DNA of 64,000 nt from an uncultured Algibacter sp. (lineage in GTDB: Bacteria; Bacteroidota; Bacteroidia; Flavobacteriales; Flavobacteriaceae): contig CALGNX010000005.1 in the NCBI GenBank assembly GCA_937958265.1, positions 62,001 to 126,000 on the forward strand. Direction: 5' to 3'. The notes beneath the pieces were generated by a model. That model was not told the origin of the DNA. It saw only the letters and a program-made list of their open reading frames with translations, and made no database searches. The position numbers and the translations under genes were made by a program. Positions 20,355-28,276 of this stretch are shown piece by piece (position 1 is the first letter of the stretch; each line of letters starts with the position of its first letter).

Positions 20355-20793
20355 TGCTAGTATTTTGGTCTCAATTAAACTTTTAACTTATCTATTTATT
20401 ATTTTGATATTCTTAATAAATATAAAAGGCTACAGAAGCTGCAGATTTATTTGATTTTTAAACCAAAACTGTTTAATCTTATTTATCGCATAGCTTTGTA
20501 AAAATAAGCAACTTTTTGAATATAGCTATAAGTTGATGCATAAAATGGCTGTGAGGCAATACGTTTATACTATATTTTGAGTTCCGCTTAAAATTTGCGC
20601 GCAATTAATTTAAAATAACAACTTGTAAACTTCTCTTTAACGAAGACACTTATAAGCGCTTTTCTAGGCACTTTTGCATAAAATTATTCTAGGTATGACA
20701 TCGCACAAAGTTTTTTTCGCCCTTCAAACATCGTACTTACAAAGTAATAAATTACAAAGCGTAAGCTCTTTAGTTAATTTTAAGGATAATAGG
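20355..20793. other. Intergenic region, nothing recognised
   Basis: About 440 AT-rich bases between porW and the PadR-associated membrane protein gene. No gene, RNA or strong hairpin seen. The porW promoter and the end of the upstream transcript should lie here. Confidence 0.5.
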
Positions 20794-21489
20794 CTATAAT
20801 GCAAGGTTATATTCCGGGTATTGTTTAATGAAATTGGCTTTAAATTTCTCGGGAACAGTTTTAGTAGAAACGTAAAATAATAAAACGAATAAAACAATAG
20901 CAATTGCAGCCAATAGGTTAATTGTACTAGACCAGTTATCCTCACTAACAAACAGGTGAATATGTACCATATTGTTAAAAATAATACCTAGTCCTCCCAT
21001 TTCAATAATACTAGTATCAAACAACCACTGTTTACCTGTTTTTACTTTGCGATGCCTAATTAGGCGTTTCAAATTTATAATCTGATAAAAATACGCCACA
21101 TTTAATAGGACAAAAAGAGGTATTAACACATACATTTTTTCAGGTATGCTATTTAACAAAGTACACAAGAACCAAACAGAAAAAAATATTAAAATTGCTT
21201 TTGGAAACACAAAACACCCCTTAAAACAAGACCAAATTTCTTTTCTATATATGATGTTAAGGGCTTTTATTTTTTGTTCTACCAAATCCTGAAATCCAAA
21301 AACACCAAATTTTTTAAATTCAATACGCAAGGCTTCTTCAAATGGTACACTGTTATTAATTAACCACTGTTGCTCTATACCGTTTGCTAAATGATCCACC
21401 AATTCTACTTGCACATCGTACCATTCCACGAAATGCTGCTGCACAAACAGGTAAATTTTTTCTATATGGTTTTCTGTTAATTTAGTCAT
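20794..21489 (-). CDS. PadR-associated four-helix membrane protein
   Basis: 231 residues. A soluble N-terminal part (about 1-75) contains VEWYDVQVELVDHLANGIEQ-like sequence common in Bacteroidetes proteins encoded beside PadR regulators. Four membrane helices follow (about 83-107, 112-130, 155-175 and 190-212). The gene is 95 bases downstream of the PadR gene in the same direction, a pairing also seen for DUF1700/DUF1129-type membrane proteins. It probably responds to membrane or envelope conditions; no catalytic motif. Confidence 0.75.
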   Translation of the reverse strand: MTKLTENHIEKIYLFVQQHFVEWYDVQVELVDHLANGIEQQWLINNSVPFEEALRIEFKKFGVFGFQDLVEQKIKALNIIYRKEIWSCFKGCFVFPKAILIFFSVWFLCTLLNSIPEKMYVLIPLFVLLNVAYFYQIINLKRLIRHRKVKTGKQWLFDTSIIEMGGLGIIFNNMVHIHLFVSEDNWSSTINLLAAIAIVLFVLLFYVSTKTVPEKFKANFIKQYPEYNLAL

Positions 21490-21583
21490 ACATACTAGAA
21501 TTATTTTATAAATACAGTTTTGGGTCTAGCTTTAATACAGGGCACTCTATATAAGCCCACTAACGCTTAAATCAAGTTTAAAT

Positions 21584-21916
21584 TTAAGTAAACTTAGGAT
21601 TAACCAACGCCCGCATTGTCGCAATATACTGTTCCAACTCTGTAATTTTATTATTAGTTTCCTTTACTCCTTGCTTTGTTAGCTTATAGTATTTTCGCAA
21701 TCTGTTACCAACTTTAATAACTTCAACATCTAAAAATCCTTCAGCCTCTAACTTATGTAATGCTGGATAAAGAGCACCTTCTGTAATTTTAAACGCTCCT
21801 TTGGTAAGCATTTTTACCTTTTGTGTAATTTCATAACCGTACATTTTATCATGCTCACTTAAGAGTTTTAAAATTATTGTGGTTAAACTACCTTTATACA
21901 GACTAGAATTCTTCAT
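21584..21916 (-). CDS. PadR family transcriptional regulator
   Basis: 110 residues, the size of a minimal PadR winged-helix repressor. The signature LLSEHDKMYGYEITQKV, then EGALYPALHKLEAEGFL (recognition helix and wing), and a C-terminal dimerisation helix are all present. A near-perfect palindrome lies just upstream of its -7 element, so autorepression is likely. The membrane protein gene downstream is the probable co-regulated partner. Confidence 0.94.
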   Translation of the reverse strand: MKNSSLYKGSLTTIILKLLSEHDKMYGYEITQKVKMLTKGAFKITEGALYPALHKLEAEGFLDVEVIKVGNRLRKYYKLTKQGVKETNNKITELEQYIATMRALVNPKFT

Positions 21917-21923
21917 AATAAAA

Positions 21924-21954
21924 CAAATATACCTAAATTAGTTATGCATAAGTA
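21924..21954 (-). promoter_or_regulatory. padR promoter with candidate PadR operator
   Basis: The minus strand carries an exact -7 TATATTTG (21924-21931) 7 bases before the padR ATG. Just upstream, 21939-21954 reads TAGTTATGCATAAGTA, a palindrome matching at 14 of 16 positions (core TTATGCATAA perfect). Bound there, a repressor would cover the spacer and -33 region. The site assignment is inference. Confidence 0.6.
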
Positions 21955-22006
21955 TTCTATGTAGTATTTTTAAGAAAAAAACCGCAGGTTTATATACAGG
22001 CTTCAC

Positions 22007-22014
22007 TATTTTTG
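22007..22014 (+). promoter_or_regulatory. -7 promoter element of the ferredoxin reductase gene
   Basis: TATTTTTG matches TAnnTTTG exactly and ends 14 bases before the ATG at 22029. No TTTG is seen at the expected -33 distance, so only half of the consensus is supported. Confidence 0.45.
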
Positions 22015-22028
22015 TAAAAAAAACTTGT

Positions 22029-23090
22029 ATGTCATCATTTCACAAACTTTCGGTAAAAAACATAGAAAGAGAGACTAGTAAAGCAGTCAGTATCACCTTT
22101 AACGTACCCGAAAATCTTAAAAATACTTTTAAGTTTAAAGCAGGCCAATATATAACATTAAAAACCCAAATAGATGGCCAAGAAGTACGTCGAGACTACT
22201 CCCTTTGTGCACCCCCAAAAAGTAACACTTTAAAAGTAGCTATTAAAGAAGTTGAAAATGGCACCTTTTCTATTTACGCAAATAACACCTTAAAAACTGG
22301 CACTACACTCGAGGTAGGGACGCCAAAAGGCCGATTTGTTTTTGAACCTAACACTGATAAAACAAAAAATCTAGCTCTATTTGCAGCAGGTAGTGGAATT
22401 ACACCCATTTTAAGCATAATAAAATGTGCTCTGGAAGAAGCGGTAAATAATAAAGTTATATTGGTTTTTGGTAATAAAACACCTAAAGACACCATGTTTA
22501 AAGACGAACTTTTAGCTTTACAAGAAAAATATAATGATCGCTTTTCAATTCAGTTTGTATTTAGCCAACAAGATGAAGATGATGCTATTTTTGGTAGAAT
22601 AGAGGAAAGTACGGTTAATTACGTGATAAAAAACAAGCATAAAAATACAACTTGGGATGCGTTTTACCTCTGCGGTCCTGAAGCCATGATTTATACCGTG
22701 AAAGATGTTTTAACAGCCCACGGTATTGATGATAATCGTATTCACTTTGAGCTTTTTAAGGCTTCAAAAACTAATGATACACCAGAAGAAGTAAGCACAG
22801 TAGCACTAGGTAACACAGAAATAACTATTACAGTTGATGATGACACTACTGCCTTTACCATGCCACAAAACCAGACCATTTTACAAGCGGCACTTGACAA
22901 AGACTTGGACGCACCCTATTCCTGCCAAGGTGGTATTTGCAGCAGTTGCTTAGCACGCGTAACGGAAGGCAAAGCGACTATGACGCAAAACAACATACTT
23001 ACTGAAAGTGAAATAGCAGAAGGCTTAATATTAACCTGCCAAGCACATCCAACAACAGCAAAAATAGCAATTGATTATGATGATGTTTAA
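22029..23090 (+). CDS. Ferredoxin-NADP reductase with C-terminal 2Fe-2S domain (PaaE-like)
   Basis: 353 residues in three domains: FAD-binding barrel (about 1-105, RDYSLC flavin motif), NAD(P)-binding domain (about 108-235, AAGSGITP and LCGPEAMI), and a plant-type 2Fe-2S ferredoxin (about 265-353) with Cys299, Cys304, Cys307 and Cys337. This is the architecture of oxygenase reductases such as PaaE of phenylacetyl-CoA epoxidase. The gene stands alone with no oxygenase beside it, so its partner is unknown. Divergent from padR and followed by its own terminator. Confidence 0.92.
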   Translation: MSSFHKLSVKNIERETSKAVSITFNVPENLKNTFKFKAGQYITLKTQIDGQEVRRDYSLCAPPKSNTLKVAIKEVENGTFSIYANNTLKTGTTLEVGTPKGRFVFEPNTDKTKNLALFAAGSGITPILSIIKCALEEAVNNKVILVFGNKTPKDTMFKDELLALQEKYNDRFSIQFVFSQQDEDDAIFGRIEESTVNYVIKNKHKNTTWDAFYLCGPEAMIYTVKDVLTAHGIDDNRIHFELFKASKTNDTPEEVSTVALGNTEITITVDDDTTAFTMPQNQTILQAALDKDLDAPYSCQGGICSSCLARVTEGKATMTQNNILTESEIAEGLILTCQAHPTTAKIAIDYDDV

Positions 23091-23165
23091 AATAGTTTTA
23101 ATCATTTAATTACCACAATAATTGATGAGATAGGGTAAATAAATTACTTTTTCTATTATTTATAT

Positions 23166-23202
23166 AAAAAAGCGACTATACCCTGTATAATCGCTTTTTT
23201 TT
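23166..23202 (+). terminator. Rho-independent terminator
   Basis: AAAAAAGCGACTATA pairs with TGTATAATCGCTTTTTT around a short loop, ending in a T run. It lies 75 bases after the ferredoxin reductase stop. The A-rich left side would let it act on the opposite strand too. Confidence 0.82.
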
Positions 23203-23336
23203 GTAAAATTTACGGCTACAAGCACTCATTTACTACTTTTCAAATTTAAATGTTAGCCACATTAAGGCTAATGCATAAAAGAGAAAAACTATATTTATTC
23301 CTAAAGCCAGCGAAGGAAAACGAAAAATTAAATAAC

Positions 23337-23494
23337 ACCAAATATGATTTAAAATTAGGCTAAAGAACTTGAATTATATTGTGCCTATATGAGAAAAAAA
23401 ATCAAAGTATAGTTTTAGCTACGGTTCTATTTTATTTTGAAACAGAGGTACGCTAGAAACGAGTTATTAGCCTTCTTTTAGATTTTAATTGGTA
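23337..23494 (-). mobile_element. MITE-like repeat, copy B (overlaps the end of a glycosyltransferase gene)
   Basis: Inverted copy of the 158-base repeat at 9736-9893, same length, about 90 percent identical by hand alignment. Its right end runs 17 bases into the coding strand of the GT9 glycosyltransferase gene and supplies the final codons (PIKI) and TAA. The match to copy A continues through the stop codon, so the gene's present C-terminus derives from the repeat. Confidence 0.72.
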
Positions 23495-24506
23495 CAATAG
23501 ACCTAATTTTATCTACAATAGTTTGGGGCGAAATACTAGCCGAAGCATTTTTATAATTTTCAGGAAATTTATTACCATAAACAGAAGTTGGAATTAAAGG
23601 ATATTTTTCTCTATTAGCCATTAATGCGTATTCCGCCGGCTGATTAAACGGGGAAAAACCAGCATAAGGATGTGTAACACCCCAAATTGTAATCACTTTA
23701 ACGCCAAGCATAGCTGCAATATGTGCATTTCCAGAATCCATAGCAACCATAAGATCGAGGTTCGAAATAACATCCATTTCTTCGGCTAGCGAAACTTTAC
23801 CAGCTAGACTAATAACAGAATCAAATTTATCTTGGAATTCTTTAATTTTTTGAGTCTCAAAATCACCAGCTCCAAACAAAATGATTTTATAGTCTTGATT
23901 AAGCATTTCTAGCACTATTTCCATTAAATCTAAAGGATACATTTTCCCTTCGTGTGCTGCGAACATGGCAATTCCTATCCATTTTTTAAAATCGTTTCCT
24001 AAACGCTTTTGCAAACCTACATTTAGTTTACAGTTTTTTGGAAACTTAGGACTCGATAAATCAATTTTATAACCTAATTTTCCAAAAACATCTGCATACC
24101 TATTATGCGTTGTTTTAAGCGGTTTAAACAATGCCCCAGATGTTAATAATTTCTTTTCTTTTCTACCCTTATCAATCGCAACAAATTGTTTGTAGGTCAA
24201 CAAACTTTTAAGTATTTTACTCCTAAGTACGTTATGTAAATCTGCTACCGCTGAAAATTTCTTTTTATTAAGTGCCTTCGCTAATTTATAAAGTCCGAAA
24301 ACACCTTTATGCACGCCTTTCACATCAGCGTGAAAAACCTCAACGCGCTCTAAATCCCTGAAGAAAGGAGAAAGAAAAGCGCGTGTTAAAATAGTAACTT
24401 TCAGTTCGGGATGTTGCTGCGTTAATGCGCGTAAAACAGGAACTACCATAGCAACATCTCCCATTGCTGAGAGCCGAATTACTAAAATATGTTTTTGTTT
24501 TGACAT
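23478..24506 (-). CDS. Glycosyltransferase family 9 (heptosyltransferase-like)
   Basis: 342 residues with a GT-B fold. The N-terminal IRLSAMGDVAMVVPVLRAL and the C-terminal DLMVAMDSGNAHIAAMLGVKVITIWG are the two signatures of ADP-heptose:LPS heptosyltransferases (RfaF/WaaF-type). It probably adds a sugar to the lipopolysaccharide core in the cytoplasm. DUF4254 lies just upstream in the same direction, a recurrent pairing in Bacteroidetes. The last residues and stop are contributed by a MITE-like repeat, so the tail may be altered from the ancestor. Confidence 0.9.
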   Translation of the reverse strand: MSKQKHILVIRLSAMGDVAMVVPVLRALTQQHPELKVTILTRAFLSPFFRDLERVEVFHADVKGVHKGVFGLYKLAKALNKKKFSAVADLHNVLRSKILKSLLTYKQFVAIDKGRKEKKLLTSGALFKPLKTTHNRYADVFGKLGYKIDLSSPKFPKNCKLNVGLQKRLGNDFKKWIGIAMFAAHEGKMYPLDLMEIVLEMLNQDYKIILFGAGDFETQKIKEFQDKFDSVISLAGKVSLAEEMDVISNLDLMVAMDSGNAHIAAMLGVKVITIWGVTHPYAGFSPFNQPAEYALMANREKYPLIPTSVYGNKFPENYKNASASISPQTIVDKIRSIVPIKI

Positions 24507-24544
24507 TTAAACGTGTATATGCAGCAGCTCCCCTAAAGTTTTTT

Positions 24545-25150
24545 TTACTTTTGAGAACGAAGTACAGGGTTTAGCTCATCATCATTATACATTTTCATTT
24601 GCTTATACACTTTCATATATTTTTCTCCGGCATCAATATCATTTAAAAGTGTATCGATAGCTGTTGATAAATCCACACGCTGTTCTAATAGAACATCTAG
24701 TTTTTTCTGGCAAGCTGTTTTATGTTCAGCTGAAGCATCGTTACGCGTTGCTTCCTCCTTCATATGAAATACCTTTAATGCTAAAATAGACAAACGATCT
24801 ACCCCCCACGCCGGACTCTCTGTATTTATAGTTGCCCCAGGTTTTACAGCTGCATTTTTATATTTTTCTAGAAAATAACTATCAATGTATTCAACCATAT
24901 CTGTTCTGTCCTGGTTTGAAGCATCTATTTTTCGTTTTAACGTTAAAGCTGCTACCGGATCAATTTGTGGGTCTCGAATAATATCTTCGTAATGCCATTG
25001 CACCGTATCGATCCAACATTTTCTATAAAGTAAATGATTTAATAAATCACTTTTATCGTATGGGTTTTCAAAAGGCTGATCTACTGTATTTATAATATGA
25101 TACTTTTCAATAACATCTTGAAAAATTTTATTGGCTTTACTTGCAAACAT
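24545..25150 (-). CDS. DUF4254 protein
   Basis: 201 residues from the ATG at 25150; a TTG 7 codons upstream overlaps the promoter and is unlikely. All-helical and soluble with no signal peptide. The segments NPYDKSDLLNHLLYRKCWIDTVQWH and PAWGVDRLSILALK are typical of DUF4254, a Bacteroidetes family next to LPS glycosyltransferase genes. The biochemical function is unknown; a link to LPS core synthesis is inferred from the adjacent GT9 gene (38 bases downstream). Confidence 0.85.
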   Translation of the reverse strand: MFASKANKIFQDVIEKYHIINTVDQPFENPYDKSDLLNHLLYRKCWIDTVQWHYEDIIRDPQIDPVAALTLKRKIDASNQDRTDMVEYIDSYFLEKYKNAAVKPGATINTESPAWGVDRLSILALKVFHMKEEATRNDASAEHKTACQKKLDVLLEQRVDLSTAIDTLLNDIDAGEKYMKVYKQMKMYNDDELNPVLRSQK

Positions 25151-25168
25151 AATTATTAATTTAGAGGG

Positions 25169-25201
25169 CAAAAATAAGCAAATTATACAGAAATTTTCAA
25201 T
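25169..25201 (-). promoter_or_regulatory. Promoter of the DUF4254-GT9 pair
   Basis: An exact -7 TATTTTTG (25169-25176, minus strand) has an ATTG at 25198-25201, 21 bases upstream, close to the -33 TTTG. The ATG follows 18 bases after the -7 element. Confidence 0.5.
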
Positions 25202-25622
25202 AAAACCTAAGGCCTACGCTTCATATTACAATAAATTACAAACACTGTTGCAATTGCGATTCCAACAAGAAAGCCACTTTAAATACAAAACCTCCTTTAG
25301 AATCAACTTTATATGGACAAAACATTAAAGAAATTAACTTAAAAACACCCAAAACATCTTATTAATTACAGTTTCGTTTAACTTTGAAATGAAGACGTTT
25401 ATTCTCTGTTTATTTTATTTAAATACCGTATTGTTTTTATAACCCCGACACCTAGATTTATTTCAATACATAAAAATTGTACAGTGCAATTTACAATCAT
25501 CCATATTACATAAAATTTAAATTATGCATCGCTAATAGCGACTTAAAACCATAGAATACCACATAAGTTAGTGTTTAAGTTTATTAATGAAACAGTAACA
25601 AAACCTTACATAATATACCAAC
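25202..25622. other. Intergenic region, nothing firm
   Basis: About 420 bases between the DUF4254 promoter and the end of the DUF6427 gene. A plus-strand TAACTTTG near 25379 is followed by a 17-codon reading frame from an ATG at 25389; I do not consider this a gene. No hairpin or RNA recognised. Confidence 0.4.
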
Positions 25623-26546
25623 CTAAAGCAATAATAGCAAAAAAGGAGCTACTAACAATACACCTAAAAACAGCTCTTTAAACCAATAATCTTTAATTAT
25701 GGCAATATAATTAGCTATGATAACAGATAAAGGTGCAAATAAAAACAAGAACTCGCTACCGTTTTTATTTGAAACTAAAACCACAATAAAAAAACTTATT
25801 ACAGCAGTAAAAACCATAATTTTAAGGCCTATTCTAATTTCTTTTTTCTTTTTCTTTAAATTTTGTAAAATATAAAAAGAAGACCATATACCAAATGAAA
25901 ATAATAACGTTGTGGCTAGTAAATAAGATGTTGAATTATAGCCAGTATAATCGAAACTAATTTGACTAGAAAAATGAAGTAAGTCAAAAAAACTGTGATC
26001 CCATATTATAGATACCATACTATAAAGCAAGAATACACAAGCAAAACCTAAGAATGGAATAACCCAGTGCCTTATGTTATTGTCTGTATAAAGCACAAGC
26101 GACAAGGGGATTAAAGCAAAAAACAAGATAGACCAAAAATAAAATAATGCAGCTACAGCAAACCAAAAACCAACATCAAAAAGTTTTTTCTTAGTGTTTT
26201 TTACCCCCCTTAAACTAACAATACGCCTTAGCCCTAAAAGCATAAAAAAATTGGAACATAACACATTCGAGTAACTTGTAGCTTGAGTTATGAACAGTAA
26301 AAAAACAGCAAATAAAACAATTTCAAAGTTACTCTTATTTGTTAAGTTGTTTTTATTTACAATAAAATTTAAAAGTAGCATAGATGCAAAAACAACAACA
26401 AGAAGTGCTAATTCCTTTAAAATAAACATTAGGTCGCATCCCGCACTTAATTTATTTATTCTCGCTACAATAAAAGCTAAAAGCGTAACAAAAAAAACAA
26501 ATGCAAAATATATTGGCTTAGATTTATTAAAAAAACTTGTTATCAT
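25623..26546 (-). CDS. DUF6427 integral membrane protein
   Basis: 307 residues with about nine membrane helices, very hydrophobic, with no soluble domain. The N-terminus (MITSFFNKSKPIYFAFVF) and size fit DUF6427, a family I know only from Flavobacteriia. It is divergent from the small DUF6341-like gene, a neighbour pair that recurs in the group as far as I recall. Function unknown. Confidence 0.78.
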   Translation of the reverse strand: MITSFFNKSKPIYFAFVFFVTLLAFIVARINKLSAGCDLMFILKELALLVVVFASMLLLNFIVNKNNLTNKSNFEIVLFAVFLLFITQATSYSNVLCSNFFMLLGLRRIVSLRGVKNTKKKLFDVGFWFAVAALFYFWSILFFALIPLSLVLYTDNNIRHWVIPFLGFACVFLLYSMVSIIWDHSFFDLLHFSSQISFDYTGYNSTSYLLATTLLFSFGIWSSFYILQNLKKKKKEIRIGLKIMVFTAVISFFIVVLVSNKNGSEFLFLFAPLSVIIANYIAIIKDYWFKELFLGVLLVAPFLLLLL

Positions 26547-26566
26547 TAACTGTTTTTGTATTTTTG
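26536..26566 (+). promoter_or_regulatory. Promoter of the DUF6341-like gene
   Basis: CTTG (26536-26539), a 19-base spacer, then an exact -7 TATTTTTG (26559-26566) on the plus strand. The ATG at 26604 gives a leader of about 30 bases. The -33 element overlaps the first codons of the divergent DUF6427 gene. Confidence 0.6.
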
Positions 26567-26603
26567 TTAACTAATGTACTTAGTATTTAATAAATAACTC
26601 GAC

Positions 26604-26831
26604 ATGACAGATTTTTTTCACGCTATCCAAGATTTATTCGTAAATGTTGTTTTCGCTCCTTTTGATGCCTTAAGAGCCTTAGAACTTGAAAGTTGGTTTA
26701 CAGCCAACGCCGTGTCCTGGCTATTCATACTTATAGGATTTGTTGCCATGGTATACTGGATGCTTCAACTTAAAATATTTGATGCAAATAACGAAGAAGA
26801 CAAAAGTATTTCGGCGCATTCCTATTTATAA
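26604..26831 (+). CDS. DUF6341-like small membrane protein
   Basis: 75 residues with one strong membrane helix (about 36-58) after an amphipathic N-terminus with FAPFDALRALELESW, and a short acidic tail. This matches a conserved small flavobacterial protein (DUF6341, sometimes mislabelled uracil phosphoribosyltransferase). Function unknown. The last codons overlap the convergent purD stop by 6 bases. Confidence 0.8.
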   Translation: MTDFFHAIQDLFVNVVFAPFDALRALELESWFTANAVSWLFILIGFVAMVYWMLQLKIFDANNEEDKSISAHSYL

Positions 26832-28097
26832 ATCAAACCCGATATCCTTACGATAATTCATCTTATCAAAATGTAGTTTATCTATACTTTGGTAAGATTT
26901 TTTTATAGCCTCTTGGTACGTATTCCCATAAGAAGTTATCGCCATAACTCGGCCTCCTGAGGTTATAATTTCGCCATCCTTGATCTGGGCACCTGCATGA
27001 AATGCAATAGAATCTGTGATGGATGCAACACCTGTTATTAGCTTTCCTTTTTCGTAAGTTTCTGGATAGCCACCCGAAACCAACATTATGGTTGTAGCTG
27101 CACGTGAATCAATCTCAATATCTATAGTGTTTAAAGCCCCTTTACCCATAGCCTCCAATATATCAACAAAATCATTTTTTAACCTTGGCAAAACAACTTC
27201 GGTTTCCGGGTCTCCCATTCTCACATTATACTCAATAACTTTAGGCTCGTCACCCACTTTTATAAGTCCAATGAATACAAAACCAACGTAAGGTAGTTTG
27301 TCTTTTTTTAACCCACTAATAGTTGGCTTTACAATGCGCTCTTCAATTTTACTTAAAAATTCTTCTGTTGCAAATGGCACTGGAGAAACCGCTCCCATAC
27401 CTCCTGTATTTAACCCTGTATCGCCTTCGCCAATACGCTTGTAATCCTTTGCTGTTGGTAAAATTTTGTAATGCTCTCCGTCTGTTAAAACAAAACAGCT
27501 TAACTCAATACCATCCAAAAACTCTTCAATAACCACTTTATTACTTGCCATACCAAATTTAGCATCAACCAGCATACTTTTCAATTCTGCTTTAGCTTCC
27601 TCTAAATCTTTTAAAATAACAACACCTTTTCCCGCTGCTAATCCGTCTGCCTTTAAAACATACGGTGGGCTTAAAGTTTCTAGAAAAGTATACCCCTTCT
27701 CAACAGTTTCTTTAGTAAAACTCGCATAAGCCGCGGTTGGAATATTATGGCGGTATAAAAACTCTTTGGCAAATTCTTTACTACCCTCTAACTCTGCTGC
27801 TGCTTTTTGAGGTCCAATAACCAGCACGTGTTTTATTTCACTATCATTCAAAAAATAATCATGAATACCGTTTACTAAAGGGTCCTCTGGCCCAACAACC
27901 ACTAAATCAATTTTATTTTCTAATACAATTATTTTTATTGCCGGAAAATCTGTAACACCAACATTTACGTTTGTAGCAATTTCAGCAGTTCCAGAATTTC
28001 CTGGTGCCACAAAAAGTTTTTCGCATTTTGGACTTTGAGCAATTTTCCAAGCAAAAGTATGTTCTCTTCCGCCAGAACCAAGTATTAAGATATTCAT
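26826..28097 (-). CDS. purD: Phosphoribosylamine-glycine ligase (GAR synthetase)
   Basis: 423 residues. The family start MNILILGSGGREH is the ATG at 28097; a frame-extending start 7 codons upstream is rejected. ATP-grasp domain features (VLKADGLAAGKGVVI, GFVFIGLI, NVRMGDPETEVVLPRL) are complete. It catalyses the second step of purine synthesis, joining glycine to phosphoribosylamine with ATP. Single gene, not in a pur operon here. Confidence 0.98.
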   Translation of the reverse strand: MNILILGSGGREHTFAWKIAQSPKCEKLFVAPGNSGTAEIATNVNVGVTDFPAIKIIVLENKIDLVVVGPEDPLVNGIHDYFLNDSEIKHVLVIGPQKAAAELEGSKEFAKEFLYRHNIPTAAYASFTKETVEKGYTFLETLSPPYVLKADGLAAGKGVVILKDLEEAKAELKSMLVDAKFGMASNKVVIEEFLDGIELSCFVLTDGEHYKILPTAKDYKRIGEGDTGLNTGGMGAVSPVPFATEEFLSKIEERIVKPTISGLKKDKLPYVGFVFIGLIKVGDEPKVIEYNVRMGDPETEVVLPRLKNDFVDILEAMGKGALNTIDIEIDSRAATTIMLVSGGYPETYEKGKLITGVASITDSIAFHAGAQIKDGEIITSGGRVMAITSYGNTYQEAIKKSYQSIDKLHFDKMNYRKDIGFDL

Positions 28098-28115
28098 AGT
28101 TATACAGTGTTTTAG

Positions 28116-28123
28116 CAAAAATA
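28116..28123 (-). promoter_or_regulatory. -7 promoter element of purD
   Basis: TATTTTTG on the minus strand is an exact TAnnTTTG match, 18 bases before the purD ATG at 28097. No clear -33 TTTG. Confidence 0.45.
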
Positions 28124-28276
28124 AAATTATTGATATGAATACACCACTATTTTTTATTTACTTTACCGAACATATCACATTTAAACCAAAATTTTGCTAA
28201 TTCGTTTTTAAAAATCATAAAATTGAAATTACTTATATTACATTTAAGTTTATAATTGATCTTCTATAATTTTAAT

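Noticed and set aside
20724-20951. Minus-strand 75-codon frame
   Set aside because: It overlaps the PadR-associated membrane protein gene in another frame and has no independent support.
25131-25328. Plus-strand 65-codon frame between DUF4254 and DUF6427 genes
   Set aside because: It overlaps the DUF4254 start and promoter, with no ribosome-binding or promoter signal and no recognisable protein features.
25379-25442. Exact TAACTTTG followed by a 17-codon frame
   Set aside because: A very short peptide with no -33 element; AT-rich DNA produces such matches by chance.
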